Assembly (NCBI GenBank): GCA_964603985.1
Contig: CAZRXG010000002.1
Coordinates: 124,001 to 188,000 of the forward strand
Reading direction: 5' to 3'
DNA from: CAZRXG01 sp964603985
GTDB taxonomy: Bacteria; Chloroflexota; Anaerolineae; Aggregatilineales; UBA3940
DNA: 64,000 nt
Part shown: piece after piece, positions 41,798 to 51,365 of the stretch
Position numbering within the stretch: position 1 is the stretch's first letter
Layout of the letters: every line of letters starts with the position of its first letter
The notes under the pieces: model-generated
What the model was told of the DNA's origin: nothing
Database searches by the model: none
What the model saw: only the letters and a program-made list of their open reading frames with translations
Program-made: the position numbers and the translations under genes

Positions 41798-43873
41798 CTA
41801 TCCGGTAGGGGTTGCCGAGGGTGTCTGGGTGGGGGTTGAAGTCTGGGTCGGTGTTTGTGTCGGGGTAGGCGTTCGCGTGGCGGTGGGCGTCACTTCATCA
41901 TCTTCGGGAGTCCCCTCTTCGGTCTCGTGCGGGGTGGGAGTAAACGTCTCTGTGGGCACGGGCGTCGGGGTAAAGAATGTTTGCTGCAGCTCAGCTTCTG
42001 AGTACAACTCCAGCATAGCAGTCCACCAATCCAATCCGTCTCTTTTTTCGTACTGCCAATAAAGGATCCCAGGCCAATTATAGCGCCAAGTGCTATCTGA
42101 AGAAACCGGGTACCAGCCATAGACCTGCGCGAGGTGCGTGAAGTTCACGTAATAGCCGGGCGGGATCACATCTTTGGGTCGCCCACCGGCTTCGTAAGCC
42201 TCCAGGTCGCCGCCGGTTCGCGAGGTGAAGTCCCAGGGTTGTCGGCGGAGAGGCTCGCCGAGAGTGCCGTCCTGGACGGCGCAGCGGACGTAAAGATCCC
42301 AGTAAACGTCCGGCCCGTCCCGGCGAAGCACCAGCTCGATCTGGGCCGGGTCACCCTGGTTGTAGGTCTGCACGATGTCGAAGGCGCGCCCGGTCTTGTG
42401 CCAGTTGCGGAATTCCTGGCCGGGCTCGACGGGGAGATCGCGCGGCCACCAGACGTTGTCGAGCCTGCCGAGGAAATCCCACCCGGCGGCACGCTCGACG
42501 TGATCTTTGAGGGCGATGAAGGAGTCGTCGACCTGGTCGCTCAGCAGGGGGGTCTCGGCGATGACGCCCGCCAGGCTGATCAGGCGGTAAGGCTCGTCCT
42601 CGCTCGCGCGCGGCCAGAGCGATTCTTCGTAGGCGGGGGCGATAGGCGCAGTGGCGGCAAAGGCCAGGCTTCCCTGGGGGCGGCGTGGCAATACGGCGGA
42701 CGACCAGGTCGGGCCGGCGGCGGGAGCAGGCAGGGCGAACGTCTGGATAGACGTGTTCCACGCACCGGACTGCCCGACGAGAAGCAGACTCCCGGTGGGC
42801 CGGTCGGCGAGGAACACCAGGCGGCTTCCATCGGGTGACCACGCGGGCGAGTGTCCCTGCCCGACTACAGAGGGCGGCTCGCCGGGGTCTGCAATCGAGA
42901 GAACGTAAATGAGCGACACACCGTTCTCGACGGCGCTGTAGGCCAGCCATTGGCTGCCGCTCCCCCAGGCGGGTGAATCCTCGTCCAGGTCGGGCGTGTT
43001 GGTGACGTTGACGGCTTTGTCTTCGTTCGGGTCATCGAGCGAGAGGACGTATATATCCTGGTTGCCGGTGCGCCCCGACACGTAGGCGATCTCGCGCCCG
43101 GCGGGGTCATTCGTCCAGGCCGGAGCGAAGTCAGGGCCGGGATGGCGCGTCACCGGGAGCGGGTCCAGGCTGCCATCGACTTTGACGATATAGACGTCGA
43201 GGTTTTCGTCGTAGTAACTCTCGTAGACCAGCCACTGGCCGTCGGGGCTCCACGATGGTGCAGCTTCGAAGGCCAGATCGTTGGTCAGGCGCGTGACCTC
43301 GCCGGTCGGCAGGTCGAGGACGTAGAGATCCCAGTTGCCGTCGCGCCGGGAGGCGAACGCAATATGCTGGCCGTCGGGACTCCAGGCCGGGTCGCGATCA
43401 TCGGCGGGGTCGTCGGTGAGGCGAACCGGTTCGGTGTCGCCCGCCGCCAGCGCAAACAGATCCTGCTGTGCCCCGGCACGCATCGAGAAGACCAGCGTTC
43501 CGCCCGTGTCGAGGAAAACCGGGGCGGCAGTGACTACCGGCTCGAAAGCGGCCTGCTCGGAAGCCGGTTCCTGCGCCCCCGGTGTAGCACCGATGGCGAG
43601 CAAACGCACGACCGGGTTATCGCGGGCCTGGGGGCTGGTGGCCCAGAACAGGAGCGTCGCCACAGAAGCCAGAAGCAGGACGATCAGGCCGCTCAGCGAC
43701 CTGACCTGGCCCTCAAACTGGGCGCTGTCGGTGAGCACGGCCCCAACCATGCGCCCGCGCAGCCGGAATGCAAAGTCATCGAGCCACAGCGTCAGCCGAC
43801 TGCTCACCCACACGCAGATCTTGACGGTGAGATATCCGAGGCGTTCCAATAGGCGCAGGAGTCTTGCCAGCAT
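41798..43873 (-). CDS. Membrane-anchored TolB-like beta-propeller protein
   Basis: The 691-residue protein has an amphipathic N-terminus, one membrane segment (about residues 58-80), and a series of WD40-like TolB repeats with the pattern DRDPAWSPDGQHIAFAS and SWSPDGQWLVYES, at least five between residues 130 and 400. The second half (about 420-640) is a different domain with DNVWWPRDLPVEPG and no recognised match. The C-terminus is a Thr/Pro-rich disordered tail (PTPVPTETFTPTP and similar). It should sit outside the membrane as a binding scaffold. It precedes the M23 peptidase gene by 9 bases, which points to a role in cell-wall metabolism. Confidence 0.82.
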   Translation of the reverse strand: MLARLLRLLERLGYLTVKICVWVSSRLTLWLDDFAFRLRGRMVGAVLTDSAQFEGQVRSLSGLIVLLLASVATLLFWATSPQARDNPVVRLLAIGATPGAQEPASEQAAFEPVVTAAPVFLDTGGTLVFSMRAGAQQDLFALAAGDTEPVRLTDDPADDRDPAWSPDGQHIAFASRRDGNWDLYVLDLPTGEVTRLTNDLAFEAAPSWSPDGQWLVYESYYDENLDVYIVKVDGSLDPLPVTRHPGPDFAPAWTNDPAGREIAYVSGRTGNQDIYVLSLDDPNEDKAVNVTNTPDLDEDSPAWGSGSQWLAYSAVENGVSLIYVLSIADPGEPPSVVGQGHSPAWSPDGSRLVFLADRPTGSLLLVGQSGAWNTSIQTFALPAPAAGPTWSSAVLPRRPQGSLAFAATAPIAPAYEESLWPRASEDEPYRLISLAGVIAETPLLSDQVDDSFIALKDHVERAAGWDFLGRLDNVWWPRDLPVEPGQEFRNWHKTGRAFDIVQTYNQGDPAQIELVLRRDGPDVYWDLYVRCAVQDGTLGEPLRRQPWDFTSRTGGDLEAYEAGGRPKDVIPPGYYVNFTHLAQVYGWYPVSSDSTWRYNWPGILYWQYEKRDGLDWWTAMLELYSEAELQQTFFTPTPVPTETFTPTPHETEEGTPEDDEVTPTATRTPTPTQTPTQTSTPTQTPSATPTG

Positions 43874-44014
43874 GCGAGCATAATAGCACGCCTGTCGAGG
43901 TTGCGAAAGTCATACCGGGATGGGACCTCTGTGCGGCTTGACTCAGACCCTTTTCACCCTTACCATTTCATTAGGCTTACAGTGATGCCCGGAAACCGTT
44001 GGGTGGAGGTTTGG

Positions 44015-44866
44015 ATGCCTCGTCGGTTGCCACACTTCATCTCCATTTTGATCGCCGTCTCGTGGGTTCTGGCGGGCAGCGCACAGCCCGCTGCCGCTCA
44101 AGGTTCCACGCTCACGCACGTCGTGCAGCCGGGCGAGACGCTGCTCGACCTGGCGCTGTTCTACAGCACCCCGCTGCACGAGCTTGTCGCGCTGAACGAA
44201 GCCGATGCCTTCCCGATTGGCTCAGGACGGGAGTTGAACATCCCGGTGCCTTTCCAGGTTATCCCGGATATACAGGTGGCCGAAGCGGTCGGCGGCCCGT
44301 TCGTTTACATCATCCAGCAGGGAGATACGCTGCTCCGCATTGCGATCCGGTTCAACGTCTCGGTGGAGGCTCTCGCGGCGGTCAATCAGATATACGACAT
44401 TAACTCGATCTACGCCGGGCAGGAGCTGATCATCCCGACGGACGAGGATATCACCGATTTGTTGGCTAACGAACCGGCCTCGTCGCAGGGCGCGCCGCCG
44501 CCGACCGAGGTCGGGGGGAAGCAGATCGTCATTTCGCTGTCGCAGCAGCAGACGTACGCTTACGAGAATGGTGAGCTGGTGAGGCAGTTTGTCGTATCAA
44601 CCGGTTTGCCGGGCACGCCGACCGTGAAGGGGAACTTCGCGATCTACGTCAAGTATGCCTCGCAGACGATGAGCGGGCCCGGCTACAACCTGCCCGGCGT
44701 GCCCTGGGTGATGTACTTCTACCGCAGCTACGCGCTTCACGGGACTTACTGGCACAACAATTTTGGGCAGCCGATGAGTCACGGCTGTGTGAACATGCGG
44801 ACACCTGAAGCTGAGTGGTTGTATAATTGGGCACCGATAGGTACGCCGGTTCGAGTCGTCGATTAG
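44015..44866 (+). CDS. LysM-containing L,D-transpeptidase (YkuD)
   Basis: The 283-residue protein starts at ATG 44015, set by GGTGGAGG at 44002-44009; upstream in-frame starts have no site. It has a signal peptide (ending AQPAAAQG), two LysM motifs (LTHVVQPGETLLDLALFY and YIIQQGDTLLRIAIRF) and a YkuD domain whose catalytic motif is intact: HGTYWHNNFGQPMSHGCVNM. The protein cross-links or anchors peptidoglycan via 3-3 links. Its paralogue begins 12 bases after its stop, so they form a tandem pair. Confidence 0.93.
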   Translation: MPRRLPHFISILIAVSWVLAGSAQPAAAQGSTLTHVVQPGETLLDLALFYSTPLHELVALNEADAFPIGSGRELNIPVPFQVIPDIQVAEAVGGPFVYIIQQGDTLLRIAIRFNVSVEALAAVNQIYDINSIYAGQELIIPTDEDITDLLANEPASSQGAPPPTEVGGKQIVISLSQQQTYAYENGELVRQFVVSTGLPGTPTVKGNFAIYVKYASQTMSGPGYNLPGVPWVMYFYRSYALHGTYWHNNFGQPMSHGCVNMRTPEAEWLYNWAPIGTPVRVVD

Positions 44867-44877
44867 CAGAGGTTTCG

Positions 44878-46119
44878 TTGCGTTTGTTGCAGGGTGTCCG
44901 GATCAAAAGCTACGTCTCCCGGCTGGCCGGGGTGGTGATGCTGGTCAGCATGGTGGGCCTGTCTGCAGTAAATTCCGCCGCAGCACAGGACAGCCCGGCA
45001 ACTGTGGTACACGTCGTAGCCTGGGGTGAGACGCTTTCGGGGATCGCCCTCCGCTACAATGTGACGGTGGCAGACATCGTCGCCGCCAACGACCTTCCTC
45101 AGGCCGATCACATCTACGCCGGGCAGCGGCTGGTTATCCCCGGAGCCAGCGCCGCAGCATCCACCAACGATGCACCGGCGTCGCAGCACACTGTCCAGGC
45201 CGGTGAAAACCTGTTCCGCATCGGTTTGCAATACGGCGTCAGCGTCGACGCGCTGCTGGCAGCCAACGGCCTGGCCGACCCGGATGAGATCTACGCCGGG
45301 CAGCAGTTGACCATCCCCGCCTCAGGGATTGGCAACGACGTGTTATCCTCCCAGCCGGAAGCGGGGAGCGTTCACCTCGTACAGCGTGGCGAGACCCTTT
45401 CCGCCATCGGCAGGCAGTATGGGGTGTCGGTGGAGGCGCTGTCAACGGCCAATAATCTGCTCAACCCCTCGCAGATTTACGCCGGACAGCGGCTCGTGAT
45501 CCCAGGGGCCGCGACGGCCGGGGCGCCCGGCTACACACCAAAAGAATCCGCCCTGACGCACGTCATTCAGCCGGGAGAGACACTGCATGCCATCGCCGCC
45601 CAATACGGCGTGTCCTCCTGGGTGTTGGTGCAGGTCAACCACCTCAGCAACCCCTCGCTGCTGTACGTGGGCCAGACGCTGACCATCCCCGTGAGCACGG
45701 CTCTGGGCGCGACCGGCGGGCCGGGCGGGGCCTCTACCTCCGGCAAAGCCATCGTGATTGATGTCTCCGATCAGCGCACATACGTGTACGAAAACGGCGG
45801 GCTGATCTGGACCTTTGTCGCAAGCACAGGGATGCCCGGCTCGGAGACGCAGCGGGGCGCATTCGAGGTGCAGAACAAGCTCCCGATGGCCTACGCTGCG
45901 ACCTGGGATCTGCAAATGCCCTACTGGCTGGGATTCTACTGGGCCGGGCCTTTGCAGAACGGCATCCATGCCTTGCCCATCCTGTCAAACGGCGTGCGCC
46001 TGTGGGAGGGGTTGCTGGGCCGTCCGGCCTCTTACGGCTGTGTGATTCTCAGCGATCACGACGCCAAGCTGCTCTACGACTGGGCGGAGATCGGCATCCC
46101 GGTGACGGTCCGAGATTAG
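44878..46119 (+). CDS. LysM-repeat L,D-transpeptidase (YkuD), SYGC variant
   Basis: The 413-residue product starts at TTG 44878, behind GCAGAGG at 44866-44872; an ATG at 44827 would overlap the previous gene. It has a membrane signal (VVMLVSMVGLSAVNSAAAQ), four LysM repeats (VVHVVAWGETLSGIAL, HTVQAGENLFRIGL, VHLVQRGETLSAIGR, LTHVIQPGETLHAIAA) and a YkuD domain (IDVSDQRTYVYENGG). The catalytic Cys is kept but the usual His of SHGC is Tyr (PASYGCVIL). The first His of the motif is present (GIHALPIL). It should bind and modify peptidoglycan. Confidence 0.92.
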   Translation: MRLLQGVRIKSYVSRLAGVVMLVSMVGLSAVNSAAAQDSPATVVHVVAWGETLSGIALRYNVTVADIVAANDLPQADHIYAGQRLVIPGASAAASTNDAPASQHTVQAGENLFRIGLQYGVSVDALLAANGLADPDEIYAGQQLTIPASGIGNDVLSSQPEAGSVHLVQRGETLSAIGRQYGVSVEALSTANNLLNPSQIYAGQRLVIPGAATAGAPGYTPKESALTHVIQPGETLHAIAAQYGVSSWVLVQVNHLSNPSLLYVGQTLTIPVSTALGATGGPGGASTSGKAIVIDVSDQRTYVYENGGLIWTFVASTGMPGSETQRGAFEVQNKLPMAYAATWDLQMPYWLGFYWAGPLQNGIHALPILSNGVRLWEGLLGRPASYGCVILSDHDAKLLYDWAEIGIPVTVRD

Positions 46120-46196
46120 CGACCGGGGCAGTCCCCTGTAATCAGCAATGTGGTGAATACTGCGTAGGACGGGGCGCGGACGGCGCGCATTTGGCG

Positions 46197-46225
46197 TTGA
46201 CAGGGGTCATGGCGGGACGTATAAT
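46197..46225 (+). promoter_or_regulatory. Consensus promoter of the S1-domain gene
   Basis: Perfect TTGACA (46197-46202), exactly 17 bases, and perfect TATAAT (46220-46225). This is the strongest match to a sigma-70 consensus found in the window and predicts high constitutive expression. Confidence 0.88.
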
Positions 46226-46260
46226 CCCTCCCCGGAACACCGGATGAAGGAGTCGTACTC

Positions 46261-46977
46261 ATGGGTGATACAAACACACCCCTGCCACTGTCTGAGATCG
46301 AACCAAAGATGGAAATGAAGGGCACCATCAAGAAGATCGAGCTGGCCGGTGCGATCGTTGACATTGGCGCGGAAAAAGATGCCTTGCTTCACATCTCGCA
46401 TATCAAACCGGGTCGCGTGAACAACGTGCGTGACTTTCTGACCGAGGATCAGAAGGTCACCGTCTGGGTGCGCCGTGTTGACACGGTGAACGGACGTATC
46501 GATGTCACGATGATCAGGCCCCCTGATGTGGACTGGGATGAACTGGCCGAGGGCCAGGTTTATCATGGCAAGGTTGTCCGTATTGAGAAGTTCGGCGCGT
46601 TCGTTGACATCGGTGCTGAAAGGCCCGGTCTGGTTCATATCAGCGAACTGTCGACGGGTTACGTGAACAAACCCGAAGATGTTGTTGCGAAGAGTGACAC
46701 CGTCGAGGTCGTGGTTATCGGCGTCGACCGGCGCAAAAACCAGATCGACCTGAGCATGAAGGCGCTCGGGGCGAGCAAAGCAGCAGTGGATGTCAGGGAA
46801 GAGAAGGAAGAGGAACAGCCGACGGCAATGGCGCTGGCGTTGCAGCGTGCCCTGTCGCGCAGCGACGACAACGGCGGTCCTGATTCGGACGCCGACGGCC
46901 CGGCTTCGGAGAGCGGTCGACGCTCCGAGCAGGAAGACATCCTACGGCGCACGCTTGAGCAGCACGGGCAGTCATAG
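46261..46977 (+). CDS. S1 RNA-binding domain protein (two S1 repeats)
   Basis: The 238-residue protein has two consecutive S1 OB folds: KGTIKKIELAGAIVDIGAEKDALLHISHI and YHGKVVRIEKFGAFVDIGAERPGLVHISEL (landmarks at 46321-46407 and 46561-46650). A charged, disordered C-terminal tail follows (EEKEEEQPTAMALALQ and further). It looks like a reduced ribosomal protein S1, which helps mRNA bind the 30S subunit; full-length S1 has four to six repeats. GAAGGAG at 46246-46252 gives ATG 46261. The perfect promoter suggests an abundant product. A truncated S1 or a general stress protein-like S1 protein are both possible. Confidence 0.85.
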   Translation: MGDTNTPLPLSEIEPKMEMKGTIKKIELAGAIVDIGAEKDALLHISHIKPGRVNNVRDFLTEDQKVTVWVRRVDTVNGRIDVTMIRPPDVDWDELAEGQVYHGKVVRIEKFGAFVDIGAERPGLVHISELSTGYVNKPEDVVAKSDTVEVVVIGVDRRKNQIDLSMKALGASKAAVDVREEKEEEQPTAMALALQRALSRSDDNGGPDSDADGPASESGRRSEQEDILRRTLEQHGQS

Positions 46978-47010
46978 CCACCACTATCCGGGAGCAGGGT
47001 GGTTATTTTT
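46978..47010 (+). terminator. Terminator of the S1-domain gene
   Basis: CCACC (46978-46982) pairs with GGTGG (46998-47002), followed by TTATTTTT. The stem is short but the T tract is clear; it begins directly at the stop codon. Confidence 0.55.
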
Positions 47011-47066
47011 GTGTCTGCCGCTTCCTGCCCTGTGCATCCCCAGGGATCGGCGGGGAAGCCTTCTCG

Positions 47067-47519
47067 TCAATCGCGTACGGGTTCGGTGCGCAACACCCGG
47101 CACACGCGAGAGAGCGCCAAAACGAAGAGGGCTGCCATGATAATGGCCGATGCCACACAGTGGGGACAGAGCGCGTTTATCACGAACAGCTCAAGGTACG
47201 TGAGATAAGCAGAATATAAAGCTCCGACCAGGCTGAGTCCGAAGACGAGGACAGGGCCGCTGTCGGCCAGCGGACCGTTGCTCCCTTCCAGCATGAGAAC
47301 CCCCAGGATGAACAGGTATCCCAGTGCCCCGATTGCAGCTACTGGAATGCCCACTATCTGGGAGTAGGGACTCTGCCGGACGATGTCGCATCCTCCACCC
47401 TCTGAACACAACGCCGTCGATTCGTCGATGTGTGCCCAGGTGAGGTAACCGGCAACGAGAACGCCGAGGATCGCCAGTGCAATAGAGAACCGGCGGATAA
47501 GCTCAGAAGTGTCTGTCAT
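47067..47519 (-). CDS. Vitamin K epoxide reductase (VKOR) family protein
   Basis: The 150-residue protein has four membrane segments and the VKOR cysteines: the outer pair Cys38...Cys44 (ALCSEGGGCDIV) and the active-site CxxC at Cys118/Cys121 (NALCPHCVAS). It matches the pattern VPVAAIGALGYLF of the family. In bacteria VKOR reoxidises a DsbA-like thioredoxin and passes electrons to quinone, serving disulfide formation in exported proteins. The thioredoxin domain often fused to it is missing here, so a separate partner is expected. It lies between the S1 gene and the kinase gene, on the minus strand. Confidence 0.9.
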   Translation of the reverse strand: MTDTSELIRRFSIALAILGVLVAGYLTWAHIDESTALCSEGGGCDIVRQSPYSQIVGIPVAAIGALGYLFILGVLMLEGSNGPLADSGPVLVFGLSLVGALYSAYLTYLELFVINALCPHCVASAIIMAALFVLALSRVCRVLRTEPVRD

Positions 47520-47575
47520 TTGGAGACCTCGCGCAGCAATGATTGCCGGGGTGATCGCGCAGGCCTCCTCTGATC

Positions 47576-49369
<1,794 letters not shown>

Positions 49370-49666
49370 GCTTGCCCCTCGCTTAAGGTAGTTGCTGTAG
49401 TTGGTCTTATGTGCCTTCGGTTATATTCTACGACGATCTGGTGGGTAACGTTGTTGCACTTATGTTTCAGATTCCTGGCTGGCTGGGGGGATCTTCCCCA
49501 GTAGCCCTGGTGTTTTGGTCAGGCCGGTAGCAGTTGATGCGTTGGATTATATGATCTACGGTGCCAGAAAGCCAGAAATCAGGCGGGCTGTTTATATTCA
49601 CCATACCACAAGGGGTGGCCGGGTTCGTGTGCGCGGGCGGTGTTGTGTGCTGCTGGCTGGTGTGGG

Positions 49667-50644
49667 CTATTTCCCCGCCTGGGATCCCAGATTGTACAGG
49701 CGGGCGAGGCGTCTGGTCTCTTCCATCAGGTCCTCGCGGAGCGTCTGCGGTTCAAGCACTTCAACCTCTGCGCCCCAGCTTCGAATCCAGGGGCGCATCT
49801 CGCGCGGGTCGGCGATGTTCACCTGGAGCCGGACGGAACCGTCGGGCAAGCTTTCAAGCGTCTGAGAGGAATGCCATATGCGCTCCCGGATGAAGGCGGC
49901 GACCTCCGGGCTGAACCGCAGGACGACCTGCACAGGTTCCCCGCCGGACATGATACCCCACGCGTCGGCCAGATGTGTCCTTGGGTCGAAGTCTTCGGCG
50001 ATAGTATAGGTGTCGGCGAGGCGTTCGGCGCGCTCCAGGCGCTCCAGCTTGAACGTGCGGATGTCCTGTGCCCAGTCGTCGTGGCCGATCACGTACAGGC
50101 CGCCTGTGGCCGACGGCTCCACTGTGTAGGGGGAGAAGTCGCGCTGGCGGAGTGTGCCACTCCTGGGTGAGCGGTACCACAGGCGAACTTTGTGGTGCTC
50201 TGCCCAGCACAGCGCGATCACCTCCAGCACGGAGACGAAGGCCGGGTTGACTGGCCGATCCCGGATGGCTTCCGCCGTGCGGCTGATGTACTCGGCCAGC
50301 GGATCGGGGAAGGCCGTCGAAAGCTTGGTCAGGGCGGAGACGATGTGAGGGTTGTGCTCGTCTGCGTGACGGGCGAGCAGGCGGGCAGCGATGTACAACG
50401 CGACTGCTTCGTAAAACTTGAGGCGCACCGTTGCGAGGTACTGGTCGCGGATGACGCCGTAGCGCCCGCTTTCCTGCCAGATCGGGACACCGGCCTCGCT
50501 CAGGAGGTCGATGTCGCGGTAGATGGTGCGGCGGTCTACGCCGCAGCGCTCGGCGATCTCGGCGACGCGCATTCCCTGAGCGTTTCGGAAGAGCAGCGTC
50601 TCGATCTCACGCAGCCGCGCGATGCGGCCAAGTGGGCGGCTCAT
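49667..50644 (-). CDS. DeoR-HTH/WYL-domain transcriptional regulator (YafY-like)
   Basis: The 325-residue protein begins with a winged HTH (IARLREIETLLFRNAQGMRV, AEIAERCGVDRRTIYRDID) and continues with a WYL domain (YRSPRSGTLRQRDFSPYTVEP, then GGLYVIGHDDWAQDIRTFKLERLERA) and the WCX C-terminal extension. WYL domains bind nucleic acid or nucleotide ligands and control stress, DNA-repair and defence genes. Start ATG 50644 is chosen because GGAGG lies just upstream; an ATG at 50656 is also in frame. It follows a NUDIX gene by 27 bases on the same strand, so the pair probably forms an operon. Confidence 0.88.
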   Translation of the reverse strand: MSRPLGRIARLREIETLLFRNAQGMRVAEIAERCGVDRRTIYRDIDLLSEAGVPIWQESGRYGVIRDQYLATVRLKFYEAVALYIAARLLARHADEHNPHIVSALTKLSTAFPDPLAEYISRTAEAIRDRPVNPAFVSVLEVIALCWAEHHKVRLWYRSPRSGTLRQRDFSPYTVEPSATGGLYVIGHDDWAQDIRTFKLERLERAERLADTYTIAEDFDPRTHLADAWGIMSGGEPVQVVLRFSPEVAAFIRERIWHSSQTLESLPDGSVRLQVNIADPREMRPWIRSWGAEVEVLEPQTLREDLMEETRRLARLYNLGSQAGK

Positions 50645-50671
50645 TGCTCCCTCCATGGGCCGGCCTGGGTG

Positions 50672-51238
50672 CTATTGTCCAGACTCTTGCCCGGCGTTAG
50701 CCGGGTTGGTGGGCATTGTCGCGCCGGGTGTGAAGGTGGCCTGTAGTTCGTCTGCGTCGTCGTACCAGTAGCGAGCGAAGAAGGGCGGTTCTCCGGCGTC
50801 CATTGTGTTGATGTGGGTGAGGAGCATTTCCAGGTCGGGGACGAGGCTCTCTCTGGGGAGCTCGCGCCGGTCGACCCATTCGGGGATACCCTCCGGGGAG
50901 GGGCTGATCTCCCGGGTGAGGCTGGCTGCGGTGAAGACGAAAAGCATGATGCCGGTTGCCGGATCGCGGGCGTCGATGTGGATGATCCCGCGCAGGCGGA
51001 GGTCGTCGATTTCTTCCAGGCCCACTTCTTCTTGAATCTCTCGTAGGGCAGCGGCCTGTATGTCCTCTCCCCGCTCGACGTGCCCGCCGATGCCGTTGTA
51101 CAGGTTGGGCCAGATGCGCTTGTCGGGTGCTCCCTTCAACAGCAGGAGGCTGGTGCCGTGCGTGACGAAGACCAGCACGCGCGGGATCACCCGGTAGCGG
51201 CCCTTTGATTGCCCGATTCCCTGTTCTTCTGCACTCAT
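50672..51238 (-). CDS. NUDIX hydrolase
   Basis: The 188-residue protein carries a complete NUDIX box, GHVERGEDIQAAALREIQEEVG, preceded by the IWPNLYNGIGGHVE strand. The start is ATG 51238; upstream sequence in the same frame is not conserved-looking. A C-terminal extension of about 50 residues is unassigned. NUDIX enzymes hydrolyse nucleoside diphosphates linked to other groups, such as mutagenic nucleotides, ADP-ribose or nucleotide sugars. Because the next gene encodes a WYL regulator, a role in nucleotide stress is plausible. Substrate unknown. Confidence 0.88.
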   Translation of the reverse strand: MSAEEQGIGQSKGRYRVIPRVLVFVTHGTSLLLLKGAPDKRIWPNLYNGIGGHVERGEDIQAAALREIQEEVGLEEIDDLRLRGIIHIDARDPATGIMLFVFTAASLTREISPSPEGIPEWVDRRELPRESLVPDLEMLLTHINTMDAGEPPFFARYWYDDADELQATFTPGATMPTNPANAGQESGQ

Positions 51239-51259
51239 TTGCCAGATGGCCTTGAGATG

Positions 51260-51288
51260 ACTATAGTTACGACCAAACCCCTCTACAA
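51260..51288 (-). promoter_or_regulatory. Predicted promoter of the NUDIX-WYL operon
   Basis: On the minus strand TTGTAG (51288-51283), 17 bases, TATAGT (51265-51260), 22 bases before the NUDIX start. A TATAAT on the plus strand at 51319-51324 probably drives the divergent DUF2207 operon, though its -35 is weak. Confidence 0.6.
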
Positions 51289-51365
51289 TTGGGGTGGCTG
51301 AGGTTTGCTGGCGTTGACTATAATGCATTCGTTGTGAGTTTGCCAGATGGTCAGGGAGGATCGTT

